Part shown: positions 1 to 9,256 of the stretch, in pieces | How positions within the stretch are numbered: the stretch's first letter is position 1 | Layout: each line of letters begins with the position of its first letter | Program-made: the position numbers and the translations under genes | Notes under the pieces: model-generated | Databases searched by the model: none | Seen by the model: only the letters and a program-made list of their open reading frames with translations | What the model was told of the DNA's origin: nothing | NCBI RefSeq assembly: GCF_900519355.1 | Contig: NZ_ULHE01000005.1 | Location: 186,001 to 250,000, forward strand | DNA length: 64,000 nucleotides | Source of the DNA: Corynebacterium lactis | GTDB lineage: Bacteria; Actinomycetota; Actinomycetes; Mycobacteriales; Mycobacteriaceae | Direction: 5' to 3'

Positions 1-8
1 CACCATCG

Positions 9-39
9 GCGTGGGAGTGATCGTTGATGACCCCCACGC
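9..39 (-). terminator. Hairpin downstream of tkt
   Basis: GCGTGGG (9-15) and CCCACGC (33-39) form a perfect 7-bp stem with a 17-nt loop, 33 nt after the tkt stop codon on the minus strand. There is no strong T tract. A terminator or 3'-end stabiliser is the natural reading. The sequence before position 9 is outside the window, so the downstream gene cannot be judged. Confidence 0.45.
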
Positions 40-71
40 GACGATGCTAAACCGCTATTTTGAAGTTCGCT

Positions 72-2171
72 CTACTTCGCGGCCTCGATGGATTCCTTCG
101 CAGCGGCGACGACCGCATCGGCGGTGATGCCGAACTTCTCGAAAAGCTCCTGGTACGGGGCGGAAGCGCCGAAGTGCTCCAGCGACACGGCGCGGCCTGC
201 GTCTCCGATGTGGCGGTACCACGGCATTGCGACACCGGCCTCGACCGAAACGCGGGCGCGCACTGCCTTCGGCAGTACCGACTCGCGGTAGGCCTCGTCC
301 TGCTTCTCGAACCAGTCGAGGCAGGGCACAGAGACGACGCGGGCGCTGACGCCCTCGCCACGCAGCTTCTCGGCGGCCTCGACGGCCAGGTGAACCTCGG
401 AGCCGGTGCCCATCAGGATGACGTCCGGGACGTCCTTCTCGCCGTCGGAAAGCACGTACGCGCCGCGGCGGACACCCTCGGCGGCCTTCTCCTTGGTGCC
501 CTCCAGAACAGGGACGTTCTGGCGGGTCAGGGCCAGCGCCTTCGGACCCTTCTCGCCTGCGAGGGCGGCAGCCCAGGCCGCGGCTGTCTCGTTGGCATCC
601 GCCGGGCGCAGGGTGGACATCTCCGGGATGGCGCGAAGCGAAGCGAGCTGCTCGACCGGCTGGTGGGTCGGGCCGTCCTCGCCGAGGCCGATGGAGTCAT
701 GGGTCCACACGTAAATCGGGGACAGGCCCATCAGCGCGGCCAGGCGAACGGCCGGGCGCATGTAGTCGGAGAAGATCAGGAAGGTTCCGCCATAGGGGCG
801 AGTCCCGCCGTGGAGCATGATGCCGTTGAGGATCGAGCCCATCGCGTGCTCGCGGATGCCGAAGTGCAGGTTGCGGCCGTACGGGTCGGTGCTCCAGGTA
901 CCCGTGGTGATCGACTTCGGGCCGAAGGAGGCCTCGCCCTTGAGCACCGTGTTGTTGGAGCCCGCGAGGTCAGCCGAGCCACCCCAGAGCTCCGGGAGCT
1001 CCTTGCCGAGGACCTGCAGGGCAGCCTCGGACGCCTTGCGGGTGGCCACGCCCTTCGCGTCCGGCTCCCAGGTCGGCAGCTCCGCATCGAAGCCCTCGGG
1101 CAGCTCGCCCGCGTTCAGTCGGTCCAGCAGGGCCTTGCGCTCCGGATTCGCCGCAGCCCACGCATCGAACTGTTCCTGCCACTGCGCGTGCGCCTTCTCG
1201 CCGCGGGCGGTCAGCTCGCGGGTGTGCTTCACGACGGCGTCGTCGACATCGAAGTTCTTCTCGGCATCGAAGCCGAGGGCCTGCTTAATACCGGCGATCT
1301 CCTCGCCGCCGAGGGCCGCGCCGTGGGAGGCGCCGGTGCCCATCTTGGTCGGCGAGGGGTAGGCGATAACGGTGCGGACGCGGATGAAGGTCGGGCGCTC
1401 GGTGTCCTTCTTGGCCTCTTCCACGGCGGCCTCCAGGGCCACGACATCCTCGCCGGATTCGACCTCGATGACCTGCCAGCCGTAGGCGCGGTAGCGGTCG
1501 GCGACGGACTCGGTGAAGGCGATGGTGGTGTCGTCCTCGATGGAGATGCCGTTGTCGTCCCAGAAGACGATGAGGTTGCCCAGCTGCTGGGTGCCCGCCA
1601 GGGACGAGGCCTCGGCGGTCACGCCCTCTTCGATGTCACCGTCGGAGGCGATGACGTAGACGTAGTGGTCGAAGGGCGACTCGCCGGCCGGGGCCTCCGG
1701 GTCGAACAGGCCGCGCTCCCGTCGTGAAGCCATGGCGAAGCCGACGGCGGAGGCCAGGCCCTGGCCCAGCGGGCCGGTGGTGATCTCGACGCCGTCGGTG
1801 TGGCCGTACTCCGGGTGGCCCGGGGTCAGCGCACCCCAGGTGCGCAGCGCCTTGAGATCATCGAGCTCGAGGCCGAAGCCACCCAGGTAGAGCTGGATGT
1901 ACTGGGTGAGGGAGGAGTGGCCACAGGAGAGGATGAAGCGGTCGCGGCCGATCCACTTCGTATCCTTCGGGTCGTGGCGCATGACGCGCTGGTACAGCGT
2001 GTAGGCCAGCGGGGCGAGGCTCATGGCGGTGCCCGGGTGGCCGGAGCCGGCGTTTTCGACAGCGTCGGCGGCGAGGACGCGGGCCGTATCGACAGCCTTC
2101 GTATCCAGGTCGGTCCAGTCCGAGGGGTAGTTGCGCGCAACGCGTGCTTGTTGCTCAGTCGAAAGTGTCAC
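72..2171 (-). CDS. tkt: Transketolase
   Basis: Thiamine-diphosphate enzyme of the non-oxidative pentose phosphate pathway, moving two-carbon units between sugar phosphates in the cytoplasm. The 699-residue product has the usual family length and shows the N-terminal GSGHPGTAMSLAPLAYTLY stretch, the ThDP motif beginning GDGDIEEGV, and the later DSIGLGEDGPTHQPVEQ segment of the pyrimidine-binding domain. I place the start at the GTG at 2171 (product MTLSTEQQARV...) because an AGGAG lies about 8 nt upstream and homologs begin here; an ATG at 2192 is in frame but has no ribosome site. It is divergent from ctaB, as in Mycobacterium and C. glutamicum. A -10-like TAGTAT (minus strand, 2223-2218) suggests a leader of about 40 nt. 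Identification is secure. Confidence 0.97.
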   Translation of the reverse strand: MTLSTEQQARVARNYPSDWTDLDTKAVDTARVLAADAVENAGSGHPGTAMSLAPLAYTLYQRVMRHDPKDTKWIGRDRFILSCGHSSLTQYIQLYLGGFGLELDDLKALRTWGALTPGHPEYGHTDGVEITTGPLGQGLASAVGFAMASRRERGLFDPEAPAGESPFDHYVYVIASDGDIEEGVTAEASSLAGTQQLGNLIVFWDDNGISIEDDTTIAFTESVADRYRAYGWQVIEVESGEDVVALEAAVEEAKKDTERPTFIRVRTVIAYPSPTKMGTGASHGAALGGEEIAGIKQALGFDAEKNFDVDDAVVKHTRELTARGEKAHAQWQEQFDAWAAANPERKALLDRLNAGELPEGFDAELPTWEPDAKGVATRKASEAALQVLGKELPELWGGSADLAGSNNTVLKGEASFGPKSITTGTWSTDPYGRNLHFGIREHAMGSILNGIMLHGGTRPYGGTFLIFSDYMRPAVRLAALMGLSPIYVWTHDSIGLGEDGPTHQPVEQLASLRAIPEMSTLRPADANETAAAWAAALAGEKGPKALALTRQNVPVLEGTKEKAAEGVRRGAYVLSDGEKDVPDVILMGTGSEVHLAVEAAEKLRGEGVSARVVSVPCLDWFEKQDEAYRESVLPKAVRARVSVEAGVAMPWYRHIGDAGRAVSLEHFGASAPYQELFEKFGITADAVVAAAKESIEAAK

Positions 2172-2510
2172 GTGTATGACTCCTGTTTTCACAATCGGAG
2201 AATGAAAGATCTACTCCATACTAACGAGGTTTGTTCGAAAAGGGCCGCGCAATTGCCGATAGTTGCGGCGGGCGTGTCGAGGCCAGACGGCCGGGCGCGG
2301 GGCAGCCTGGGGCGCGCGGGCATGGCAATACAGGGGACTCGAAAGCGTAGCCGTTAAGATGGACGCTAAACTATTGACTTATCCCCGAATTTGTCTCGCC
2401 ACCTTTCAACGCGTGGCGAACCCTCAGTGCGGCCCCGGGAACTTTCCGGCGCCCTTATCCGACAGTTTCTAATCGGGGAAGAGTTTTTGTCACGCGAAAG
2501 GGACATTGTT
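2172..2510. promoter_or_regulatory. Divergent tkt/ctaB promoter region
   Basis: This 339-bp gap separates divergent tkt and ctaB. On the minus strand TAGTAT (2223-2218) is a good -10 for tkt. On the plus strand TAAGAT (2355-2360) is a possible -10 for ctaB, which would give a leader of roughly 145 nt. I found no convincing palindromic operator and no small coding gene. Promoter calls are by eye only. Confidence 0.35.
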
Positions 2511-3429
2511 TTGCTGGAAACAGTCAAGGCGTACATTGCACTGACTAAGCCAAGAGTCATCGAGCTCTTGCTCGTCGCAGCAATTCCCGCAATGCTTCAG
2601 GCGGATCGTGGCAACGTTCATGTTGGCCTCATCCTGCTGACGCTCATCGGCGGATGGTTGGGAGCCGCGGCGGCCCACACCTACAACATGGTCATCGACC
2701 ACGATATCGACCAGAAGATGCGCCGCACCCGACGACGCCCGCTGGCGAAGCAGACGGTGAGCAAGCGCGCCGCCGCGATCTTCGGCACGGTGCTGATGGT
2801 GGTGTCCTTCTTCTGGCTCTGGCTGCTGTGCAACTCCCTGCTCGCAGCGGTATTCGTCCTGATTACCATCGCGTTCTACATCTTCGTCTACACCCTGTGG
2901 CTCAAGCGCCGCACCGACCAGAACGTCATCTGGGGCGGGGCAGCAGGCTGCATGCCCGTCGTCGTCGGATGGGCCGTCATCACCGACAACAACCCGGAAA
3001 TCACCGGGCTGGCCCACTGGTGGCAGGCCATCATCCTGTTCATGCTGATCTTCTTCTGGACTCCTCCGCACACCTGGGCACTGGGCCTGCGGTACAAGGA
3101 GGACTACAAGGCCGCCGGCGTGCCCATGATGCCGGTTGTGAAGCCCGCCATGTCGTGACCAACCGCATCATCTGGTACACCGTCGCAACCGTGCTGACCA
3201 CCCTCGCTCTGGTGCCGTTCGCGGGCTGGATTTACCTGGTCGGCGCCGTGGCATCCGGAATCTGGTTCCTTTGGGGCGCCATTGATCTGCACCGCCACGT
3301 TAAGGCAGGCGGCAAGATCAAGCCGATGAAGCTCTTCTTCATGTCCAACAACTACCTGTCGATCGTCTGCGTGGCGCTGTCCGCCGACGCGATTCTCGGT
3401 CTGCAGACGTCTCCAGCATGCTGTCGTAA
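2511..3429 (+). CDS. ctaB: Protoheme IX farnesyltransferase (haem O synthase), frameshifted
   Basis: Membrane prenyltransferase adding a farnesyl group to haem B to make haem O for cytochrome oxidase. The start is probably the TTG at 2511, preceded by GAAAGGGA, because the protein begins with the family's [17 protein letters not shown] segment there. The substrate motifs [20 protein letters not shown] and [17 protein letters not shown] are visible. The frame breaks at about 3141-3146: adding one base (AAGCCC to AAGGCCC) continues the protein as [18 protein letters not shown] second lost base at about 3408-3411 would let the reading end LQTVSSMLS at the stop 3427-3429; without it the frame runs to 3454 with an unlikely basic tail. 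Otherwise the gene is complete, and ctaA lies convergently downstream. It is either a recent pseudogene or a sequencing artefact; I favour the latter. Confidence 0.85.
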
Positions 3430-3773
3430 TACGGGGCCCAGGCCTAGGATTTGAGTTGGCCTCGGCCTGAGGTCTTCAGCGCCCGGCGGCCTTACGCCTT
3501 CCAGCGTCTCTAGCGGCTCGTGAAGTCGTGGCGCTGGGAGCGTTTTTCGTTTGCGATGGATGCGATGGAGAGGACGTACTGCATCCGTCACAGCCAACAA
3601 CAACGCCTGCCAGCCCACGTGAATCGCGTGCGCCGACAGGCGTTGTAGAAGGTCGCAACCCCAGGCAAGGCCCAGAAGTTCCAGAGCTCCCGAAGGCGAG
3701 GAGGCGGGGAGCCTCAAAGCCGCGGAGGCCCCAAGCGCAGGAGAGGGGATCGGGCACGAGGCGGAATGTTCCG
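3430..3773. other. ctaB/ctaA intergenic region with inverted repeat
   Basis: No gene is supported in these 344 bp between convergent ctaB and ctaA. ACAACGCCTG (3600-3609) is repeated inverted as CAGGCGTTGT (3637-3646), a perfect 10-bp stem with a 27-nt loop. It may act as a bidirectional transcription end point, although a T run is lacking. Open frames here continue from, or are antisense to, neighbouring genes. Confidence 0.4.
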
Positions 3774-4784
3774 CTAGGCGGACACAGGCTGTGCGCCCGC
3801 ATTCCGATCCGCGAACTCGGCGTCACCAGCGAGCGACCCAGTCTTAGTCGCCGAGCCACCGACGTAGCGGTAGCCCAACTGGAACAAAACCGCCGTCAGC
3901 GCGGTACAGATACCAGAACCCGCGACGTGCACCGGGACCAGGGACTCCGGGACGCCGGACCAATACTGGACCATGCCCACGGCCGCCTGGGCGATGATGA
4001 AGAAGACGAGCGCGACGACAATCTTGCGGACTGAAGCAAACGACTCGGTGGCCAAAAGCCCAAAGAGGAGGCCAATCAAAAGGCCGAGGTAGAGATACAT
4101 GAAGCCCGCGTGAATATGGGCCAGGTCCACGATCGGAAGCTGCAGCCTGTCCTCCGCAGTGACCGTCGCGTCACCCGCGTGCGGGCCGGCACCGGTGACC
4201 ATCGTGCCGGTAATCAAGGTCATGGTCAGTGCCAATCCCGTGCCCGCCGACAGAAGTCGCAGGTAGCGGGGGAACATACGCGTCGGCGTGCCGTCGTCCG
4301 GCTCTGCCACCTTCACGTAGAGCATGCCCGCAAGCCACACGAGGATCATGGAGGGCAGGAAGTGCAGCGCGACGGCGTACCACTTGAGGTCGACCCACAC
4401 CGAAATACCGCCAATGACGGCCTGCACGATGACGCCGAGGCCGTTGAGGAATGCGAGGGTGCGGATCTCCTTGCGGCGTCCGACTCGGACGACGGAGAGG
4501 AACAGTGCCAGGGTCAGCGCAACCAGAACGAAGGTCAGCAGTCGGTTGCCGAACTCGATAATCTGATGCAGCATCTCCGCCTGGCCCGGGACCGGGATGA
4601 AGCTGCCCGGGTGGCACTCTGGCCACGAGGCGCAGCCGAGGCCGGACCCGGTAACACGAACAATGGAGCCGGTGACGGCGATGGCGGCCTGCGCCACCAA
4701 CACGGCCAGCGCATAGACTTTCTGCCTGCCAATCGGCGACACCGGCAAAAACGACAGGGGCAAGGATCGATCCACAGTGTTCAC
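3774..4784 (-). CDS. ctaA: Haem A synthase (COX15/CtaA family)
   Basis: Oxidises the C8 methyl of haem O to the formyl group of haem A, completing the cofactor of aa3 oxidase, in the cytoplasmic membrane. The 336-residue product has about eight hydrophobic segments. Near residue 45 it has the family motif TGSGLGCASWPECHPGSFIP, with the conserved cysteine pair, followed by HQIIEFGNRLLTF with the haem-ligand histidine; a second histidine region (DLAHIHAGFMYLYLG) lies in the C-terminal half. The start MNTVDRSLPLSF leaves a short cytoplasmic N-terminus. It converges with ctaB and is followed on the same strand of the block by an ABC-2 exporter. Confidence 0.95.
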   Translation of the reverse strand: MNTVDRSLPLSFLPVSPIGRQKVYALAVLVAQAAIAVTGSIVRVTGSGLGCASWPECHPGSFIPVPGQAEMLHQIIEFGNRLLTFVLVALTLALFLSVVRVGRRKEIRTLAFLNGLGVIVQAVIGGISVWVDLKWYAVALHFLPSMILVWLAGMLYVKVAEPDDGTPTRMFPRYLRLLSAGTGLALTMTLITGTMVTGAGPHAGDATVTAEDRLQLPIVDLAHIHAGFMYLYLGLLIGLLFGLLATESFASVRKIVVALVFFIIAQAAVGMVQYWSGVPESLVPVHVAGSGICTALTAVLFQLGYRYVGGSATKTGSLAGDAEFADRNAGAQPVSA

Positions 4785-4834
4785 AAAGGAAAATTCTACC
4801 CGCTATCGAAGAGGCGTCGTCGCACCGACCTCGG

Positions 4835-5638
4835 CTAGTCCCGCTTCATGTCGAATTGGAACCAGCGGGTAGCCAACACCGCGCCGACGATGCCCCACGC
4901 AAGCAGTACCGCAACCGCGGACCACGCCACCGATGCTTGGAGGGCGCTGGAGACGACGTCGGCAAGCGCGACGGACGGCATGAGCCCCAGTACCACGGCG
5001 ACGATTCCCTTGGCCTCGGGGCCCACGCCCGCGTAGGTCGTCGCGGCGACGAAGATGAACCAGATGAGGTTGGCCAGTCCGAGAATCATCTCGGCTCCGA
5101 GGGTTCCGCCCATAAGCAGCCCCAGGGAGGTGAACACGAAGGTGCCCAGGAGCATGCCCACATAGGCCAACATCCAGCCACCGAAGGAAAGGCTTGCTCC
5201 GAGCGCCACCGCGACGGCGCTAAAGAGCAGGTATTGCAGCGTCACCGTAGTGCAGACCGCGACGATCTTGCCCGCGATGATGCCCCAGGGAGGCACGGCT
5301 GAAGCTCCGATGCGCTTGAGGGCACCGTAGCGCCGGTCGAAGCCGACGGCGATTGCCTGCCCGGTAAAGCCCGCGGACATGACCGAGATAGCAAGCACCA
5401 TGGGAAAGACACGGTCGAGCGGATTCGGGTCCGGTAACAGCGGGATCACCGTAAACCCGATCAGCATCGCCAGCGGAATGATGATGGTCAGCAGCATCTG
5501 CTCGCCGTGTCGCCAAAACAGGGTCGTCTCTAGCTTCGCCTGGGAGAGCACCAGCTTGTGCGTCTCGGCGCGCTGTGGCGCCGGCGTGAAGGTCCCGACA
5601 GGGAACCGCGTCTGCTCAGAAGAATTGGCAAAGTCCAT
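4835..5638 (-). CDS. ABC-2 type transporter permease
   Basis: Integral membrane subunit of an ABC exporter, 267 residues, with about six transmembrane segments starting near residue 45 (MLLTIIIPLAMLIGFTVIPLL). The segment GFDRRYGALKRIGASAVPPWGII is typical of the ABC-2 family. It directly follows the ATPase gene: the ATPase stop codon and this start codon are adjacent, so the two are surely co-transcribed. The mptB–ATPase–permease–ctaA order is that of Rv1459c–Rv1456c and its C. glutamicum counterpart. The substrate is unknown; proximity to ctaA and suf suggests, without proof, a link to haem or respiratory assembly. Confidence 0.9.
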   Translation of the reverse strand: MDFANSSEQTRFPVGTFTPAPQRAETHKLVLSQAKLETTLFWRHGEQMLLTIIIPLAMLIGFTVIPLLPDPNPLDRVFPMVLAISVMSAGFTGQAIAVGFDRRYGALKRIGASAVPPWGIIAGKIVAVCTTVTLQYLLFSAVAVALGASLSFGGWMLAYVGMLLGTFVFTSLGLLMGGTLGAEMILGLANLIWFIFVAATTYAGVGPEAKGIVAVVLGLMPSVALADVVSSALQASVAWSAVAVLLAWGIVGAVLATRWFQFDMKRD

Positions 5639-6601
5639 TTAGCTTCTCATCTCCCTGCCGGTGATTTCCAAGAACACGTCTTCCAGCGAGCGCGAGGCCC
5701 GCGACAGCGACGTAATCAGGGCACCCGATTTCGCGCACTCGTCGGCGAAGACGGCAATCCCGCGGGGGGACTGCTCGCCGCAGAGCTCGTAATCCTCGCC
5801 CGAGCAGTGCGACAGCGTCATGTCCACCCCCAACTCGCTGAAGCGCCGATTGACCGCGCTAACGGAAAACTCCCCGCGCACCGAGACTTTCATTCCGACC
5901 GCACCTGCCCGTAGCGCTGAATCGCTTGCCGACGTTATTTCCTCGGTGGGGCCGGCTGCTACGACTCGGCCACGGTCAATGATCGCGACGTCATCGGCGA
6001 GTGATTCGGCCTCGTCCATCAGGTGCGTGGTCAGGACGACGGTCACTCCGTCGCGGCGCAGGGAGGATACGAGGTCCCAGACCGCGAGGCGGGACTGCGC
6101 GTCCAGGCCCGCGGTGGGTTCGTCGAGGAAGATCAGTTCGGGGCGCCCGACGAGGGCGCAGGCCAACGACAGGCGCTGCTGTTGGCCTCCTGAGAGTCGG
6201 CGGTAGTTGGTCTTGCGGTGGCGTTGCAGTCCCACGACTTCGAGCAACCAGTCCACGTCGAGGGGGTTCGCCGAGTAGCTGGCGACCAGGTTCAGCATCT
6301 CACCGACGCGCACGCCCGGGTAGGCGCCGCCGCCCTGGAGCATGATTCCGATGCGACTGCGCAGTTCGGTGGTCTGGGTTGCAGGGTCAAGGCCCAGAAT
6401 TCGGATATCGCCCGCGTCGGGCTTGATGAAGCCTTCGCACATCTCGACTGTGGTGGTCTTCCCCGCGCCGTTTGGCCCCAGCAGGGCGAGAACCCGGCCG
6501 CGTTCGAGGGTGAGAGACAAGTCGGAAACAGCCTGAACGGACCCATAACTCTTGCTGACATTGTCCAGCAGGAGCGCCGGTGTATCTACAGCTTTAATCA
6601 C
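5639..6601 (-). CDS. ABC transporter ATP-binding protein
   Basis: Cytoplasmic ATPase partner of the ABC-2 permease that follows. It has Walker A (GPNGAGKTTTVE), Q-loop (GIMLQGGGAYPGV), signature RRLSGGQQQRLSLA, Walker B (LIFLDEPTAGLD) and H-loop (VLTTHLMDEAE), plus a C-terminal DrrA/CcmA-like extension. The start could be GTG at 6601 (product VIKAVDTPALLLDNVSKSYGS) or the in-frame ATG at 6661, which would overlap the end of mptB by about 35 nt. I prefer 6601 because the first conserved strand follows closely, though no strong ribosome site is visible. About 320 residues with this start. Confidence 0.9.
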   Translation of the reverse strand: MIKAVDTPALLLDNVSKSYGSVQAVSDLSLTLERGRVLALLGPNGAGKTTTVEMCEGFIKPDAGDIRILGLDPATQTTELRSRIGIMLQGGGAYPGVRVGEMLNLVASYSANPLDVDWLLEVVGLQRHRKTNYRRLSGGQQQRLSLACALVGRPELIFLDEPTAGLDAQSRLAVWDLVSSLRRDGVTVVLTTHLMDEAESLADDVAIIDRGRVVAAGPTEEITSASDSALRAGAVGMKVSVRGEFSVSAVNRRFSELGVDMTLSHCSGEDYELCGEQSPRGIAVFADECAKSGALITSLSRASRSLEDVFLEITGREMRS

Positions 6602-6626
6602 GATAGGAAAGTCTAACCTTGGAGTT

Positions 6627-8276
6627 TTAATGAAGTCTAAAGACCTTGGAACGCGTCGCATACGCGACCACTACAAACATAACGGCCACGAAAAACAGCA
6701 GAGCAAGAAGGTAGATCTGAAGCACCGTCGACGGCGGTAGCCCCAAACCACGTGGCAGGATGACGAAACTAAATACTGCGGAGTAGACGACCACCGCCGT
6801 GCGGAATTGCACGCGGTTCGCCCACGCCGACAAGGGGACGATCGCCCACAGAAGATACCAGGGGTGCACGACGGGGAAAAGGATGACCAGCACGAACATG
6901 GACAGGCCGTAGCCTCCGAGCGGGTGGATCCTGCCCCTGAACGTCGCCAGGAGCATGCGGAGCATCCATGCGCCGACCAGGACGATGCCGATGCCGCGAG
7001 TGAAGGCCATCGCAGCCTCAGTGATGTCCCCGAGGCCCAGCAGCCGCCCGAAGAACCCGGAAATAATGCCCAACAGAGTCGTCAACGACATCCAGCTGCG
7101 CACCGTTGCGGCGCCGCCCTGCGCCGTAATCCAGCCAAATCCCAGGCCCGTGCCGACGGAGACCGCCACCGCCGTCGCTCCGGCCACCGCCGCGGTCAGG
7201 ACCGCGGACTTGACGACGGCCAGCCAGTTGCTGCCGAATTTGCGGGCCAGCCACATTCCCGCGAAACCGAGTGCCACGAACCCGGTGACCTTCACCATCC
7301 CCGCAAGGGAGATGAGCACAATGCCTGCGACGTATAGGGACCAAGGGCGCCAGGCGGGGACGGAAGAGGCGTCGTCAAGCGAGTGTGGATGAGCGAGCGA
7401 CCCTGGTTCCGGCAGGCCGTCGGGAGCCATGCCCCGGGCCGGGCCGTGAATTGCCCGCATGCACAGCTCGAGGCCACTGAGGAGGAGGGCGAGCAACAGC
7501 GCCTCGTTGTGGATTCCGCCGACGAGATGCAGGAGTACGAGGGGATTGAGGATGCCCAGCCACAGCGTGAACTGGGGGCTGACCCCGCAGCGCCTACCCA
7601 GGTTGACCAACGCCCAGGCGACGACGAACAGTGAAACGATAGACACGAATCGATGGAGGAATACGGAGGCGATGACACCGTCTCCCGTGACCTTCGCGAT
7701 TGCCCAGGCGAAGCTGAGCGCAGTCGGGCCGTAAGGACTGGGCGAGTGCGACCAGATGAGGGGCACCGAACGCGCGAGGGGATCGTTCGGGCCCAGCAGG
7801 TCGACCGGGCCGGCCGAGTAGGGGTCGATCCCGCGCTCGACGATGGCGGCCTGCGCCAGATACGAGTAAATATCCTGTGTAAACAGGGGAGCGGTGAACA
7901 CGATAGGGATGACCCACGCGGCAAAGGCGCGCATCAGCATCGGCGTGTTGACGGACGTGACCCGCGATTTCGCCCCGGCAAATACGAACGCGCCCACGCC
8001 GAGCCACGCCACGACCAGCATGCCAATGCCGACGAAGGTCACGATCGTCGACGCAACCAGCATCCGGCCCAGGAAGGAGCCGAGCGGGGTGTCCCAGAAA
8101 GCGTTGCCGACAACCGGGGTGGCGCCGGAGCCGATGCCGGCCACGAGGATGAAAATCGACCCGACCGTGCCGAGCCAGCGCAGCCACGTAAAACGGCGGA
8201 GTTCGCGGTAATTGGTGCGGTGGCGCAGCGGCTGCTCGGTGCCGCGGTGCAGCGACGCCGAACGGGATCCGGCCAT
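6627..8276 (-). CDS. mptB: Alpha-(1->6)-mannopyranosyltransferase MptB-like
   Basis: GT-C type polyprenyl-phosphomannose-dependent mannosyltransferase that starts the alpha-1,6-mannan core of lipomannan/lipoarabinomannan at the membrane. The 549-residue protein has about 12-13 transmembrane segments. The first large extracytoplasmic loop holds FTQDIYSYLAQAAIVERGIDPYSAGP, in which the acidic QD pair fits the GT-C catalytic Asp motif. WSHSPSPYGPTALSF and LVGGIHNEALLLALLLSGLE are characteristic of the family. Its place immediately divergent from sufR matches Rv1459c–Rv1460 and C. glutamicum, where MptB was characterised. It is probably co-transcribed with the two ABC genes downstream. Confidence 0.92.
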   Translation of the reverse strand: MAGSRSASLHRGTEQPLRHRTNYRELRRFTWLRWLGTVGSIFILVAGIGSGATPVVGNAFWDTPLGSFLGRMLVASTIVTFVGIGMLVVAWLGVGAFVFAGAKSRVTSVNTPMLMRAFAAWVIPIVFTAPLFTQDIYSYLAQAAIVERGIDPYSAGPVDLLGPNDPLARSVPLIWSHSPSPYGPTALSFAWAIAKVTGDGVIASVFLHRFVSIVSLFVVAWALVNLGRRCGVSPQFTLWLGILNPLVLLHLVGGIHNEALLLALLLSGLELCMRAIHGPARGMAPDGLPEPGSLAHPHSLDDASSVPAWRPWSLYVAGIVLISLAGMVKVTGFVALGFAGMWLARKFGSNWLAVVKSAVLTAAVAGATAVAVSVGTGLGFGWITAQGGAATVRSWMSLTTLLGIISGFFGRLLGLGDITEAAMAFTRGIGIVLVGAWMLRMLLATFRGRIHPLGGYGLSMFVLVILFPVVHPWYLLWAIVPLSAWANRVQFRTAVVVYSAVFSFVILPRGLGLPPSTVLQIYLLALLFFVAVMFVVVAYATRSKVFRLH

Positions 8277-8569
8277 GCCGATGCGGGGGAATGCGTCGCG
8301 GACCCAGAAGGCGCTTCGTCGACGAAGGCGCGCAACGGAGTCCGACGGGTTTGATTCACAACGAAAGATAGTACCGCTTCGACACGCCGAAAGGGCGTTC
8401 TAATCAGCGTCGTTGCATTGATACTTAAATTCGTTGGACATTGAGGGCCAATTACGACACAATTATGTTGTCTAAAACAGCGATCAATGGATGGGATGTT
8501 TCCCGGCGCTGTCGACATAGACACTTTTGTTAATCACAGCAGTCCAGTCGCAGGAGGTGACTCGCCCTC
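8277..8569. promoter_or_regulatory. mptB/sufR divergent promoter and putative SufR operator
   Basis: The gap between divergent mptB and sufR is AT-richer than its flanks. GACAC (8456-8460) and TTGTC (8468-8472) flank a 7-bp AT core in a GACA-N9-TGTC arrangement, and TATGTT (8465-8470) inside it resembles a -10 box for sufR. A repressor bound there would block suf transcription, as expected for SufR autoregulation, but the site is not verified. sufR has a strong GCAGGAGGTGA ribosome site at about 8551-8561. Confidence 0.4.
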
Positions 8570-9256
8570 ATGTCTGAGCCCAGGCCAGCAAATAACGACG
8601 GTGATACTCGCCAGCGAATCCTTCACCTGCTGCTCGAACACAACCCCGCATCGGCAACCCTCATCGCCGAGACGCTGGGTCTTTCCGCAGCAGGCGTGCG
8701 CCGGCACATCGACATTCTCGTCGACGAAGGCCTCGCCGAAACTGCACCTGCCCCAACAACCGGCCCGAGGGGCAGGGGCCGCCCGGCCAAGTCCTATCGC
8801 CTGACCGATCAGGGGCGCGCCCGCTTCGGGCACTCCTATGATCACCTCGCCAGCGCGGCCCTCACCGCGCTGCGCGAGGCGGGCGGGGAAAAGGCAGTCA
8901 CGGCATTCGCGCGCCAGCGCATCGACGACATCCTCCACGGCATCACGCCCGTAGGGGACGACGCCGAGACGCAGGACGTGGTCCGCGCCGTGGTCCACGC
9001 GTTCCGACGCGCGGGCTACGCGGCGACGATTAACGAAAACACTGGCGGGGTGCAGATTTGCCAGCACCATTGCCCAATCAGTCACGTCGCCTCGGACTTC
9101 CCGGAGCTCTGCGCTGCGGAGCACGAGGCCGTGAGTAAATTATTGGGGCAGCACACCCAGCCGCTCGCGACTATCGCGCACGGCAACGGAATCTGCACCA
9201 CAAACATCCCATTAACACCTGTAGTAAAAGCGCCACAAGAAAGGAGCGGACAATGA
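8570..9256 (+). CDS. sufR: Fe-S-sensing transcriptional repressor SufR
   Basis: DeoR/ArsR-like winged-helix regulator heading the suf operon; in relatives it holds an Fe-S cluster and represses suf when clusters are sufficient. The 228-residue protein has an N-terminal HTH ([26 protein letters not shown], residues about 27-52) with a wing containing [18 protein letters not shown]. The C-terminal half has the cluster-binding cysteines in [10 protein letters not shown], then LCAAEHE and GNGICTTN, so four Cys candidates are intact. The stop overlaps the sufB start (GACAATGA), implying translational coupling. Confidence 0.95.
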   Translation: MSEPRPANNDGDTRQRILHLLLEHNPASATLIAETLGLSAAGVRRHIDILVDEGLAETAPAPTTGPRGRGRPAKSYRLTDQGRARFGHSYDHLASAALTALREAGGEKAVTAFARQRIDDILHGITPVGDDAETQDVVRAVVHAFRRAGYAATINENTGGVQICQHHCPISHVASDFPELCAAEHEAVSKLLGQHTQPLATIAHGNGICTTNIPLTPVVKAPQERSGQ

